DNA of 64,000 nucleotides from the NCBI GenBank assembly GCA_025024175.1, contig QCXZ01000001.1, forward strand, positions 34,218,942 through 34,282,941, read 5' to 3'. Position numbers and translations under genes: made by a program. Below are positions 23,259 to 34,189 of the stretch, one piece after another (within the stretch, counting starts at the first letter, position 1; each line of letters opens with the position of its first letter). Source of the DNA: Rhyzopertha dominica (Eukaryota; Arthropoda; Insecta; Coleoptera; Bostrichidae). Under the pieces are notes generated by a model. It did not search any database, was not told the origin of the DNA, and was given only the letters and a program-made list of their open reading frames with translations.

Positions 23259-23944
23259 TACGGGATTTCTATAAATGATTCATGCATCCAGGGCGCTTAT
23301 GGGAATTATCGATTAAATCAGTTTGCTGCTACTCAGGAAAGTGAACACAACTCTTGCTTTGACGTATAGGTACCTGTCATCTGTCGATTTTTGAATTATT
23401 TGATATACTTTAATATGAGAAAATGCGTGGGAGTTTGTATTTTCAACATCTTATGTAGTGTTTTGTGGGATAATCAACTTTAAGGTTGCAGAAAGCTCAC
23501 ATCCCGGAGCTGTAGGGTGACACGTTTTCGTATAACTTTTAGGTTATATATCATAATTGTGAAGTTGTGGCTACAGTAAGTTTGTTAAATAATCGTACTA
23601 TGATGGACTGAAACATGTTTTAGCCTTCCGTAATTGTAAAACTCACAAACTAAGTGGTAGTAACATTAGCTGCACTACACAAAGCTTCTACAGTGCAAGG
23701 GCGTAGACTATAGAGGTTAGCACAAGCCTACTTACTATACCAATAATTATTGTAATTTCTTACCTTTGACAGAAAAATGGAACCGTAAATGGTTCGAAAA
23801 TCTTTATAAAGCCATTAATTTCGTGATTAACTTGAGCTGCAACCTTCAGTACTTATTCAGCGTTCTTATTCAGCTTATTGTAGCTTGGCAGCAGTTACAA
23901 ACAGGCGCCGCCCGCGTTGCGTGAATCATTTGTAGAAACCCTGT
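23259..23944. mobile_element. non-autonomous DNA element with CAGGGTTTCTA-type inverted ends (copy A)
   Basis: The left end GGGATTTCTATAAATGATTC (about 23262) and right end (complement ACAGGGTTTCTACAAATG, to about 23944) are inverted repeats. Inside are stretches shared with copy B at 45813-46970, for example GATAATCAACTTTAAGGTTGC against GATAATTAACTTTAAGGTTGC. No transposase frame is present. Confidence 0.6.
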
Positions 23945-24214
23945 ATTTCGTTACTTCAAAATAAAGTAGTGTCGAATGGAATCTTCTCATCTTTATTTCT
24001 CGAAAATGTTGTTCTGCATTGATTCTTTAGCTTTTGTTCTTCTACCACCACCTTTTCATTTTCTTTTCACTTTGTTGTTGTTTTCTCTTTTCTCTTCAAC
24101 TTTTTCTATTTTTTTTTCTTCTCGATAGTTACCTTATTCTTTTTTGCCGTTTTTCCGTTCTTGGTCCCTCTGTTTTATTTTTTCCTCCGTTTTGTGTCTA
24201 TCGTTTTCATCTTT

Positions 24215-24480
24215 CGCTAATGTTCTATTTTCATTAATATCCTTAATTTTTTATAATGACCCCTTGACAAATTTTCGAAAAGATTGAATAAGGAATTAAA
24301 AATAACGTAGTATTCGGCAGGATGTTTCCTAAACGCATCGTCGATGATTCCGCTATAATCAGCTAAAGAAGGTCTGTGTAGGATACTAATTGGAGAATTA
24401 TAGGGATGCTGACTTTGCAAGTCAAGACCCGTCGATCTTCTTTTCGTCTTTTGTATATTATATTCTTTTTCGTCTTTTTC
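24215..24480 (-). pseudogene. possible BESS-motif protein fragment
   Basis: The minus-strand frame runs about 87 residues in and just upstream of 24420-24217. It ends with 'YVIFNSLFNLFENLSRGHYKKLRILMKIEH', which follows the spacing of a BESS motif (protein-interaction tail of MADF-BESS DNA-binding proteins, also found in Harbinger accessory proteins). The upstream DNA to about 24640 shows a scrambled 'DIWKK' stretch that might be a MADF remnant. Evidence is weak and no intact gene is visible. Confidence 0.25.
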
Positions 24481-26287
24481 CTTCTGTTTCTCATTATTGA
24501 AGTCGGTCCATTTATTTGAAGTAGTTGCATACTACATTAACGCTCTGGAACGATTGGAGCTTCTTTTGGGCCAGTGTAAATGCTTTTTCCAGATGTCGTT
24601 ACATTTTTCTTTGTTTTCACTAGTCCATAACAAAATATTCAAGATTCATTTTTCGTTGTTGTTCAACATACGTCTTATGTAATAATATAGTGCTGTTATC
24701 TTCTATAATATTCAGAAAGAAAACCTTCTACGTATTATTACCCAGTTTCTGTAACTAAAGCACAACTTTTTATAGAAATGTTTGGTTTTCTCTTTAAAAC
24801 CATTCTAATCATTTGGCTACTTGCAACCCGACCTGTCGGGATTACTATTTGTACACTTGTCTTCATAATTGTATTCGATAAACCTAGTAAAAGAACACCT
24901 GTGAACAAAGATTGGTTCTCACTGTTCGTTCGCTGGATTTCCAGGTCCCATTGTAATATTTTGTAGCTCTAAAAGTGTTTACTTTGATAAGAATTATTTT
25001 TAATAAATTAGAGAATTCCCGCCAAATCCAGTGAATGAACATGCTAGATTTAGCATATATTTGGCTGCTAGCTTTTATAAAACATTTCTATAAAAAATTG
25101 TATGATAAATACATTACCTTCTGTAAAATTAACGACATAATTAAGTCAATTATTGCTCCAGTAGATAAGTTTTATTCTTTTTAATTATGTTCTTTAATTT
25201 ACCTTAAACAAAATGGCCGTCACAACAGCATATCTATACCATTCTATATTGAAATAACCACAGAACAGTTTTAAGTACATATATTGAAAAAATTCCAGCG
25301 AATGAACATTCTAAAGCGTAGTTGGAAAATCATTGGAGGGAAATAAGAATGTCAGTAATCATAAAATAACCTTAATATTTAAACAAGTACGTCTTTTTTT
25401 TTCATTTACTTACTTAAAAGGGATCAGCAAATTCTAAAAGGGATAAATATTTTGTTACTAAGATTTGGCATACAATACAACAAACGCCATGAAAATTAAT
25501 TAAATGTATTTCTGTTCCAAGGTTTTTTGCAAACGGTTACCACATTAAATCATTTTATCTTCTATGAAGCTTTATACTAAATGTTAACATTCCTTGCATA
25601 ATAAGTAATCTATTAGCATTTTTAATTTTTTTCCTATACGTAACGTAACGTATCAATACGTCATGTGAGCGTCCTTGAATCACTCACATAATGCGCCGGG
25701 CAAATGCATCATTCTATGGGAAGGTAGCTTACTGTAGAGGTATTCATTATATGCTTCATAAGCGACTAATTAGGGAGTAACGAATTAATAAATCGATTAT
25801 CAACGAGTATGGTGTGTAATGTCTTTTGTAAGGATCAGTTTTCATGTGCTATATACTATGTGTAATTATATAATGTAATAATAATAAGAATGTAAAGTAT
25901 GTTAGCAAATATTATATAGGAAAAACTACTTTTGCAAGGTTTCAAGAAGTAGTAAAGTACTGTATTTACAAGTTAATAAATAGCTTAAAAGAAGACCTCT
26001 TCAGCAGTTTCCGGTCGTTNAATTTTAATTCTATATTAACCCTATATAAAATGAACGCCTAACCTTTAAGTAATAATTATCGTAATCGTTGCATAACTAG
26101 TATTAATCATAGGCTGGCGTTTAACGGAATTTAATTTAACATGNTCAGTTTTGCTCTGTTTAAGTAATGTAAATACAGCGCTACTTTTTGTTATGTATAC
26201 CTTCATCTTTGATGCCGTTAAATTTATTTTCGTAGTTGATAAACATCGTGCCTTAATTATGAGTGTTTCTGAAATGAATATTTGTAG
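24481..26287. other. rest of aquaporin intron, no gene seen
   Basis: AT-rich intron sequence up to the exon at 26288. Open frames at 24497-24682 and 24778-24966 have no recognisable domain. Ns at 26020 and 26144. Confidence 0.5.
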
Positions 26288-26431
26288 TGCTTTGGACATG
26301 TATCAGGTGCCCATATTAATCCCTGTTTGTCGCTGTCTGCGGTTATACTTGGTTTTCTGCCCTTAAATTTGCTACCACTGTACATCGTCGCTCAAGTAAT
26401 CGGTGCTGTCATCGGATTTGGATGTCTCAAA
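26288..26431 (+). CDS. aquaporin, exon with loop B and first NPA-type box (NPC)
   Basis: The acceptor TTTGTAG ends at 26287 and the donor GT begins at 26432; both ends are phase 0 and 48 codons are read. 'FGHVSGAHINP' is the canonical loop B half-helix of MIP channels, but the box reads NPC instead of NPA. The following 'LPLYIVAQVIGAVIG' is TM3. The next intron is only 51 bp (26432-26482), while the preceding one is 4.8 kb and contains transposon debris. NPA to NPC at the first box is known from some unorthodox aquaporins and would alter the pore constriction; it could also be a sequencing error at a single base. Confidence 0.9.
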
Positions 26432-26482
26432 GTAATTTTAACCATGTTACTCAATATCCTTAGATAACAACTTGTGTTTTAG

Positions 26483-26710
26483 CCCTTCACCGCAAGCCAG
26501 TACATCAAAGGTAATAACGACACTATTGGAGTGTGCTCGCCGTTTATTAATTCGGAAATTAGTGTACTCCAAGGCTTCTATGTAGAACTTTTAGCCAGCT
26601 TCATATTGGTATTGTTTACGTGTGGCGTATGGGATCCAAGAAATGAAAACAAAGGAGACTCGGTTGCGATGAAGTTTGGTTTATTCGTGGCTGTACTTGC
26701 GTCTGTTTTT
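26483..26710 (+). CDS. aquaporin, exon with TM4-TM5
   Basis: The acceptor TGTTTTAG ends at 26482 and a perfect donor GTAAGT starts at 26711; 76 codons, phase 0 on both sides. It encodes the extracellular loop C, TM4 ('FYVELLASFILVLFTCGVWD') and TM5 ('KFGLFVAVLASVF'). Aligned with AQP1, the TM5 residue equivalent to His180 is Ala (the A of 'VLASVF'). Loss of that histidine widens the selectivity filter and is the distinguishing feature reported for insect entomoglyceroporins. That supports glycerol or urea permeation beside water, by inference only. Confidence 0.9.
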
Positions 26711-26770
26711 GTAAGTGTAACGAAATTAATACGCTATATTAGTCTGACGTAGATGTCGGACATTTTGCTG

Positions 26771-27620
26771 CGTTAAGTCAAGATCTTGTATCAAAACAAA
26801 TCTAGTTGTCATAACGCTCGTAAGGGAGCTCAGTGGTTGGTGCAATTTTTTAGTTTTAAAAGAATATTTTAAAGTGCTACTGTGTATTTTTGAGTAGTGT
26901 GCACTTCGCTTTACTTGGCAAGTATTGCAAACCAAAATTACATTTACTTACAATGTATTGTTCAAAAGCTTAACATACACTAAGTGCTCATGTAGAGCAT
27001 TACAATTTACAAGTTGTACCAAAAAATGGTAATGGGTTGGGTCCCTGGGCTTTCCGCGTTATAATGAGGGTGAAACGTGTAACCTTTACAGTACTTATTT
27101 TAGGTTGTTTTTTAACAATAGATTGCAACTAAATGAAAATTTAGTTTGTACACTCAATGTTCAGAGCAAAATTAGTTTAAAACAATATTTTGAAGTGTTG
27201 CTGTGTATATTTAAGTAGTATACATGCCTTCGTATTATACAGTAAGTATTACAAACCAAAATTACGTTTAGTTGCAATCTATTGCTGAAAAACAATCTAA
27301 AATAAGTGCTGCAAAGTTTATATGTTTGTTTTTAATTATAAATAGAACATTAATAGACCCAGCAAGTTACCATTTTCTGGTACATGTAAATAATTATAAT
27401 GCTCTACGCACGTACTTATTGTAGGTTAAGTTTTTCAACAATACATTGTAGCCAAATGCAAGTTCGGTTTGTAATACTTGTTAAGTAAAGCTAAGGAGTG
27501 TAAGCTACTCAAACATACACAGTAACAGCTCTAAGTATTCTTTTAAAGCTACAAAATTGCACCCCCAACACACGCACGTTATGGCAATTCAGTTTGTTTT
27601 GATCCAGGACTTTGACGTAC
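26771..27620. repeat. composite foldback: nested inverted repeats of ~200 bp and ~80 bp
   Basis: The outer arms 26790-27040 and 27355-27605 are reverse complements (for example TGGTTGGTGCAATTTTTTAG against its complement near 27560). Within them, 27085-27170 and 27225-27310 are again inverted copies of the same basic unit (ACTTATTTTAG ... AACAATAGATTGCAAC). The result is four alternating copies of one diverged unit. It starts only about 60 bp after the donor of the TM4-TM5 aquaporin exon. Confidence 0.7.
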
Positions 27621-27643
27621 CCGTACCGTACTCGTAGCATGTA

Positions 27644-28032
27644 TAGTGTTTTTCACGGGAAAAAGTGACAGGGCGCCATCACTGACGTCACTGCGCAATG
27701 GTTCTATTTTCGAACAAGGTCAGCTGTTGGAATAATTATCCCATAGGCGTCGAAACCGGTTTAGTAGACTAGCGGTAAAGCAGCCAAGATGTCTGAAAAG
27801 TTGCAAAAGAACATCTCGAAGAGCGGCAAGAAGAAGAAACACCGAAGGAAGGAGAGCTACGCCATTTACATTCCACCCCGACACCGATACTTCCAGCAAT
27901 ACATCCATAAACTATTTCCGGCACGCCACTGGTATCGTGATGAATACATAACTGTACATAGGCAACCCAGCTCGCCGCGCATATGACGTTACTACTTGAC
28001 GTCGCTGTCACTTTTTCCCGTGAAAAACACTG
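27644..28032. mobile_element. 389-bp TIR element carrying a histone H2B fragment
   Basis: The ends match as inverted repeats over about 27 bp (AGTGTTTTTCACGGGAAAAA then GTGACAG). TA flanks both sides (27642-27643 and 28033-28034), suggesting Tc1/mariner-type insertion. Between them lies a piece of host histone H2B (27765-27900). No transposase is present, so mobility would depend on another element. It lies in an aquaporin intron. Confidence 0.7.
27765..27900 (+). pseudogene. histone H2B N-terminal fragment (captured, internally deleted)
   Basis: The frame from 27768 reads 'TSGKAAK', then (27789) '[20 protein letters not shown]' and 'KESYAIYI', which is the basic tail and first helix entry of insect H2B. 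The apparent start ATG at 27789 aligns with an internal H2B lysine, so it is a mutated codon and not a start. After 'YAIYI' a small deletion shifts the frame; 'HPDTDTSSN' then follows in the next frame, where H2B has HPDTGISSK. The histone-fold remainder is missing. A nucleosome function is excluded for this fragment. Confidence 0.85.
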
Positions 28033-28040
28033 TACACCCT

Positions 28041-28766
28041 CATGGGCGTACCGTAGGGGGGCAAGGGGAGCAGCTGCCCCCCCCTGGACTTGGGTTGCCA
28101 ACTGTGGGGCCTTTCAATTTCCCAAACATTTAGCTGGTTAATTATGTGTGTACACCTAAATATTGTCTTATTTACAAAATTGTAACAAGCAAGTGTATTT
28201 CACAATTTTCATCCAGAACTCATATTTGACCCTTGCAAATGACCTTCTCTAATAGGTCGTTGTCAAATGGTTTCCAAGCTTAATCGATGCCATGTGCGTT
28301 TTGAAGCTGTAACTGCAACATTCTTGTTGTTACTAATCGTTGTCAGGATCTTGGTCAGGATGAGTCATAACACGATTTCTGCTTAGCTCTTCTACATTTT
28401 CCTATAAAGATTGTTCAACTAACTACTGTTATATGGAATCACATCAGAATCGGTCTTATATTCGGTGTACCAAATTTCTAAATTCACATTACATTTCAAC
28501 AATTAATACAAAAAAACTAAAAAGGGGCTTTGTTTGATCAGTGTACATAGAAAACATATAAATAATTTGGGTCTTTATTTCACAGAAGATGTTTTAAGTC
28601 ACCTTGCAGAAAATCCACGAAGGTTATTCATGGAATAAATACTTCATTAATTACTTGAGTACCTATATCTTATAAACATTTATTATTTCTGTTTATGTTC
28701 AATTATACTCTACATGATGTTCCTGCTTTGCCCCCCCCCCTGACCAAAAGCTGGGTACGCCCATGT
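28041..28766. mobile_element. hAT-like MITE with CATGGGCGTACC termini
   Basis: CATGGGCGTACC at 28041 is mirrored by GGTACGCCCATG ending at 28765, followed inside by G-rich and C-rich tracts (GGGGGGCAAGGGG; CCCCCCCCCC). The flanks share seven of eight bases (TACACCCT at 28033-28040, AACACCCT at 28767-28774), as expected for hAT insertion. No coding frame is recognised inside. Confidence 0.6.
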
Positions 28767-29586
28767 AACACCCTTTATCAAATCTTTTGTCTTGTGGATA
28801 GCGAGTAACAGAATCAATTTTCTAATTTATTAGCATATAAAACAAATTAAAATAATATGTGAAACTTGAAACAATTAGGCTCTTAAATGAGCTTTTAACT
28901 ATGTTATAAGCAAGAAGAGCTTTATAACAATAGTCTTCAAGGTTAAATAATGACGACATTGGAATACAGGGAAACGTGATCCATTTTCAAAACTTTTTTC
29001 AGGTGCCGAATACGGATTTTGAAACACCGCCGTATCTCATCAAACATTGATAAATAACAAATCCTTTGATTCCGACAAGCAACAATATTTTGGGAGTTCG
29101 TCCAAAACTGTCCAGTATGAACTTTGTTCATTTGTTTACCAAATGCAGCTGCAAAAGATCTGAGTTTACATTTTGTTTTTTAAACGTCCTTCTAGTATGG
29201 ATCCGGTATGAGACGGTCGAGATCTTTAATATGCATAGGTGTTACACAAAAAAATGAATGCGTCGCACCCATTGGTCAACAAACATCGCAGTTATTCTCA
29301 TCAGGTACATATTCTAGCTTTTGAGTGACGCCGGCAGTTAATTAGACTTTTTCGTGTATTTGACAGAAATGGACAATGTTGTTTAACTATTTCTTGTTAG
29401 CTACACTTTTTTCATTCATTTATTAGGATGAGTGTTAAGTGTACAATTGCTTAAATTATTAAACACTATACTAGAAGATATGTAAAGAGACTTAGAAACT
29501 GATAAATTGGAGTTCTTTCCTCCACTTAATGTTTCGTATACTGTCGATGTTGACGGTGCAGAGATAATCGAAGATTGCTGCTCAGT

Positions 29587-30559
29587 TTAGTTAGTAAAAA
29601 TTCTTTTTGAAATGTATACTTTATTTTCTATACTGTCTTCCACATAACCTTTTGCAACTCCACTGCCACGCCAACCACCATGTCTATTCAAAACTTGAAT
29701 GTCGGCGGCTCCACTGTCGGCCAGAAAAGTCGCTGAAGTTCTGCGGAAACAATGTTCTGTGAAACTGTTCGGCTCCGGTAGTCCTAAGAACGGGGCAATT
29801 TTCCTTGGTATATTGTAGAAGGTGTTTATACCAATTGGTTGCACGGTGCATTTGCCCCCTTTATAATATATAAAGAGTCTACGGTGGTCCACACGTTTGG
29901 GTGTTAGCTTCAAGTACTTCCTGTAAATCTCCATGCCGTCTATTCCATCTTCCAATGTTGCTGTTAAGACACTTTTTTCTTGTTTTTGTGTCGTGTAATG
30001 TAACTACTAAGATATGTCCGCAATCTTCTACTTCATCAACTGTCAGAAGTCGCAGTTCTTCCACGCGACAAGCTGCGTGCAATGCTATTATTGTCACAAC
30101 CTTCATAAGGAAAAGGTTGTTATCAGGAGCATTATTAATGAAATTCTTCACATTGTCCGTTGATAACACTTTTAACTTTTTTCCGACATAACCGTCATTT
30201 TGATGTTTAAGATATGCCAGCAATTTTTCATAAGCAGAAATGTCTACGTTTTCGTTTAACTGTAACAATGTTTCGTAGCATTGAATACACAGACCAGTGT
30301 TGAAGCTTTAAGAGTTTTCACCTGTAAGAATATTTAAAATTAGTTCTTGGAATAAATTTCATAAATGAAAGAAACTTTTTCACAAAAGTACGCAATTGGA
30401 ATGTTTTCATTTGCTCCTTGCACATTTTTGCCATTTCTCCAGAGACAAAACTGTTAGTAAACTTTTTCGTACTTTGCTTTAGACTTTGCAGCTAGCAAAC
30501 TTCTCTGCTTCTGATACTAATTCCAAAATTTCGTCTTTAATTTCTCTTGATTGATTCAT
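29587..30559 (-). pseudogene. Crypton-type tyrosine recombinase, frameshifted
   Basis: On the minus strand an ATG at 30559 begins 'MNQSREIKDEILELVSEAEK'. A frameshift near 30480 follows, then 'FCLWRNGKNVQG' and, after further breaks, the 130-codon frame 30268-29879 with 'ACRVEELRLLTVDEV' (catalytic Arg I). A second frameshift near 29955 leads to the frame ending at 29587. That frame contains 'HCFRRTSATFLADSGA' (His-x-x-Arg box), 'LNRHGGWRGSGVAKGYV' (His/Trp box and the tyrosine), then 'EDSIENK'. The order R...HxxR...H...Y is that of tyrosine recombinases, and the composition fits animal Cryptons. At least two frameshifts disable it. It lies in the intron between the TM5 and loop E aquaporin exons, opposite in strand. 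Confidence 0.8.
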
Positions 30560-31107
30560 TTTGCAGGAAAGCTTCATCACAAATTATTTATTTACTATTG
30601 TGATCTTTTATTTCTGTGTCGACGAGTCTACACAAACTTGACACAGATTACTTTGAGAACAGGAAAAACAATTTATTTTTAAAATTACCGTAAATTTCGC
30701 GATATACGCGAAAAAATCACGTGTTTACGCGTAAGAAAAGTGGGTTTTCTTTACTTGTAAAACAATATATTATTGCTAAATGCTTTGATCAAACATATAG
30801 AATGACCGATTAATTTCTGTAAATATGAACATTATAGCAAAATATCCGCAACAAGAGTTTTTTTTTCATTTCTTAGCCTACTTTGTTTCTGTATGTCAGG
30901 ACATTTCCATTTGAGAGTATTTTTTGTTAATGGCAATCGAGTGGTTTTTTGCGAATTTATGTAGCGTCTTAATCCTTGAAATGACCTTGTGTTTATTTTG
31001 ATAGGTGTACAGTCGCCAGCAAAGTAAATACTCCTATAATATAAACACACTTTTAGAGCGAATGGAGGTGACGACTGGAAGGTATTTGTTGAAGGTATAA
31101 TTTATTC

Positions 31108-31140
31108 TAGTACCCGTGCGAAGCCAGGGTGGGTCGTTAG
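31108..31140 (+). repeat. possible Helitron 3' terminus
   Basis: TACCCGTGCGAAGCCAGGG then TGGGTCGTTAG resembles the hairpin-plus-CTAG 3' ends of insect Helitrons, with the terminal CTAG changed to TTAG. The 5' TC end could not be located. It lies 215 bp before an aquaporin exon. Confidence 0.35.
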
Positions 31141-31355
31141 TATTTATATAAATTGTACATTATCGTCCAATTGTTTTAATTTGTTTATTATTGTAGTACT
31201 AAAGTACGCTGATATCATGCTTATATAGGAACATATGAACAATACTGCTAGAAAGTGTTGATACCCGTGTTCTAATAACATTGTGCCAAATTTAGATGTA
31301 GTCAACCTGAATTTTCAGTATCCAATCCAATTACATTTTGTTATTTTCTCGATAG

Positions 31356-31436
31356 TCTCCTTATACTGGAACTCAAATCAATCCTGCAAGAAGTTTCGGA
31401 CCAGCACTATGGAACGGCGATTGGCAGCACCATTGG
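31356..31436 (+). CDS. aquaporin, exon with loop E and second NPA box
   Basis: The acceptor TTTTCTCGATAG ends at 31355 and the donor GTAAAT starts at 31437; 27 codons in phase 0. The product '[19 protein letters not shown]' is the loop E signature with an intact NPA box and the pore arginine directly after it. The AQP1 Cys189 position is Thr. It joins the neighbouring exons without frame change. The introns on either side are 4.6 kb and 9.1 kb and full of transposons. Confidence 0.92.
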
Positions 31437-33120
31437 GTAAATATTATATATTGTTTTCAAACTTGTATATTGAACGGAGAGGCGTACGTATTTAAGAATT
31501 GAGAATTACTAACAAGTAGTGTTAAGTAATTTACTTTATTTCATTAATAATAATAAATTACCTGAAGCAAGCTTTTAAAATGCGTCCCGCTGGCACAGAT
31601 AGGTGTACTACATCAGNTTTCCAACTTTTAATAAGTAGATTTTTTACCTATAACACAACATTTAGTAAAATTATATTGCCGTGAAAATGTCACAATTACA
31701 AAGACAAAAAGGCTAGACTGTCTAATATAGAAGCCGGCGTAACTAGCGCCCTCTATTTTCTGGTGAAAAGTTCCTGCACATAAAAACCTTTGGGTGCCAA
31801 TTCATTTAAGTCTGCAATATGTTGTAAATAATGGAAAGGGTAATATCAATACGATATTCTGATAATGCACATATGCTCAACAATTTTTATTTGAACTCAG
31901 CTACCGCCTAAAAATGAATTGAACTGAAAATTCTGACAGTAAATTCGATAAATTATCCTTAACGACGCTTATCATTTGTAATCATGTAAAACTGTTTAAA
32001 ATAATAATATAATAATTTAAAATTTATGTATAAAATAGGGTCTGTCGTACTCAAGTAGTTTACTTGTAAAATTGAAAATAAAAAAATGTCTCAAAAAGTT
32101 TTTTTGTAAACAATATTCGCATTTTACGGCTTTTAGCTTATATATTATTAGTTTTGCTTGAAAAAGCTGTTAACCACTTGATCCTCTACTGAACATCTTT
32201 CTTGAAAATAATGTACGACTAACGGTTACTGAAATGTCGTTAAAAAGGTGTTCTGATGGGTTCCAATCCTGGAAACGAAGTTTTACACTCCTCTTCTCCC
32301 CCTCCCCCCAGATTGGGCATGAAAAACAAATTGGTTTAAATTCTAAATACAGCAGTCAAACCGATTATTTTCATATTTTGAAAAAGTGTGTAATATAGAT
32401 GCTTACATTACCACGTTTTGTGTTAATTTCTGATGCTACACTGCCTGTTTTTTAAGACTCCCTTTTCATTGTGTAAGATAACATTCTATACAAAAACGAG
32501 TCTACTGCACTTTTGTCACGCAGAATAATGTAACAAAGCAATAATCAGTTAATTCTTTATTTGCTGTTTACTATTAATAATAATACTTGAAAATAGGTGC
32601 AGTATAACAGCAAATACTAATGTGACCACCAAANAAGTTTACCATCGGTTTGACAGTTCACTGTAATGAAATGCAGATAGGTACATTTGAATGACTAATG
32701 GAACTGGTTTTATGTAAAATGAGATGGAAAACCTAGACTAGCTACAGGCGACCTAAGGAAGCTTCAGAATCAACTTACACAACCCAAACGAGCTTTCAAA
32801 AAACTAATCATCTTTAAGTAATAGCCCAATAACCTGATAGTGGCATGCATGTGACAGCAGATAAAACTTTTTTTTTAAATAAGGGTGCACGTGAAATCGG
32901 CGTTAGGGCTGTACTGTTGCTTATGCAGGACGGCAAAAAAGTAACATTAAGGTTTTAAGTAAACCTTAGAAGAACTAACCATGATGCATTACTCTGGCTT
33001 TCTGCAAGTCGCTAGATGGATACAGAGACTGCAACAATACACTCTGAAAAATGACTGTTGTCTTTAACCGGGTCTCAGTTGTTGCACCAAAATTTCTCAT
33101 TGCGCTTGGACACAACTAAT
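31437..33120. other. aquaporin intron, no gene seen
   Basis: AT-rich DNA with no recognisable element ends. A C/T-rich run lies at about 32282-32310. Ns at 31617 and 32633. Confidence 0.5.
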
Positions 33121-33124
33121 ATAT

Positions 33125-33313
33125 TTGAAAGTAAGAATTTAGGATGGCAATGCCATCTGTCAGCATTACACTGACACGATGACAAAGCCACCTAGCTGCC
33201 ATAACGGGTACGTACTACTTCCTAAAGGAAGTGACCTGTAGCCTGACAAATTGGCATGCAACTGCATACTTCAATTTGACAGATGGCATGGCCATCCTAA
33301 ATTCTCACTTTCA
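33125..33313. mobile_element. 189-bp hairpin MITE
   Basis: TGAAAGTAAGAATTTAGGAT at the left is mirrored by the complement at 33277-33313, continuing through the GGCAATGCCATCTGTCA block. Arms are about 37 bp. No frame. It lies in an aquaporin intron. Confidence 0.7.
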
Positions 33314-33350
33314 TTTTACCATTGCTTTGGTATATAAGCAAAACCAGTTC

Positions 33351-33462
33351 CATGCCATGCTGTCTACACTAGACCTAAACTGCACTGATGAGCTGTAATG
33401 ACAGCGAAATAGATCTATCTGCAGTTGGTTGAGGTGTAGACAGCACAGCATAGACATGCATT
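33351..33462. mobile_element. small MITE, copy 2 of the repeat at 20822-20917
   Basis: The internal sequence matches 20822-20917. Here the left end (CCATGCTGTCTACACT) is also present as inverted partner of the right end (AGGTGTAGACAGCACAGCAT), so this copy is more complete. Confidence 0.6.
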
Positions 33463-33849
33463 CTAACTAATATATTTGTTAGTTGTAAATGGTCCAGTAG
33501 CCATAACGACATACTTGTCATGGTTACAAATGCTAATCAGTTTAGGTAATTTCTGCATTTTCTTATTGCTTGATGCTTGCGTAGATTAACAGTTACCAGA
33601 AGTGATAAACTAGTCGTAGTTGCAAATTATGCCCTTACGGCTCTTAGTTTAAATATTTGTGGCAAAGACAAAATGCTGCAGTAGCAATATTTTTGTATCG
33701 CCAAAATGGTATGAACACAAACCTTGGACAGTAGATAAAACAGAAGATGTTACAATGCTCTGGAATATGCAAATCCACACTGACCGAACAATATTAGTAA
33801 ATAAACCATTGTTGTAAAACAAAAAACGCATAAAAACTATTAATAGACG

Positions 33850-34150
33850 TAGCTTTTCCGTCTGACTATAACATTGTCAGCAGAATGTGGAACATGAAGA
33901 CCAAGACGTTACCCGTTATTATTGGAGCTACGGGATTAGTTGACAAGAACATCAATAAATTTTTCAAAGAAATCTCTGGTTACCATGATGTGTCAGTTTG
34001 ATTGATTGATTAAACCAGCGTACGGTCAGCATTTCTGCCACTCCCGGATATACCGCCGGGCCGGCCGTCTACGCTGGGTTGGAGAGGTACATGCTGATTG
34101 CTAGTAGTGCGACTGCCTAGCGCATGTTAAGGGAATCTAATGACTGAATG
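33850..34150 (+). pseudogene. LINE 3' end: C-terminus of the reverse transcriptase protein
   Basis: The plus-strand frame 33862-34002 reads 'NIVSRMWNMKTKTLPVIIGA' followed by 'TGLVDKNINKFFKEI'. It resembles the conserved tail of arthropod LINE polyproteins with the pattern WxxKTKxIPVIIGATG. The following 150 bp (with CGCCGGGCCGGCCGTCTACG) are probably the LINE 3' UTR; no poly(A) tail is obvious. This is a 5'-truncated copy in an aquaporin intron. Confidence 0.6.
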
Positions 34151-34189
34151 GGAAGGTTATATAGGTGACATTCATTTTCTTTGAATGTT

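Noticed and set aside
24034..24237. Leucine/phenylalanine-rich 67-codon frame
   Set aside because: It is a translation of a T/C-rich low-complexity tract; no transmembrane protein family fits.
27789..27986. 65-codon frame taken as a histone H2B gene
   Set aside because: The start ATG aligns with an internal H2B lysine, the frame breaks after 28 codons and the histone fold is missing, so it is a captured fragment.
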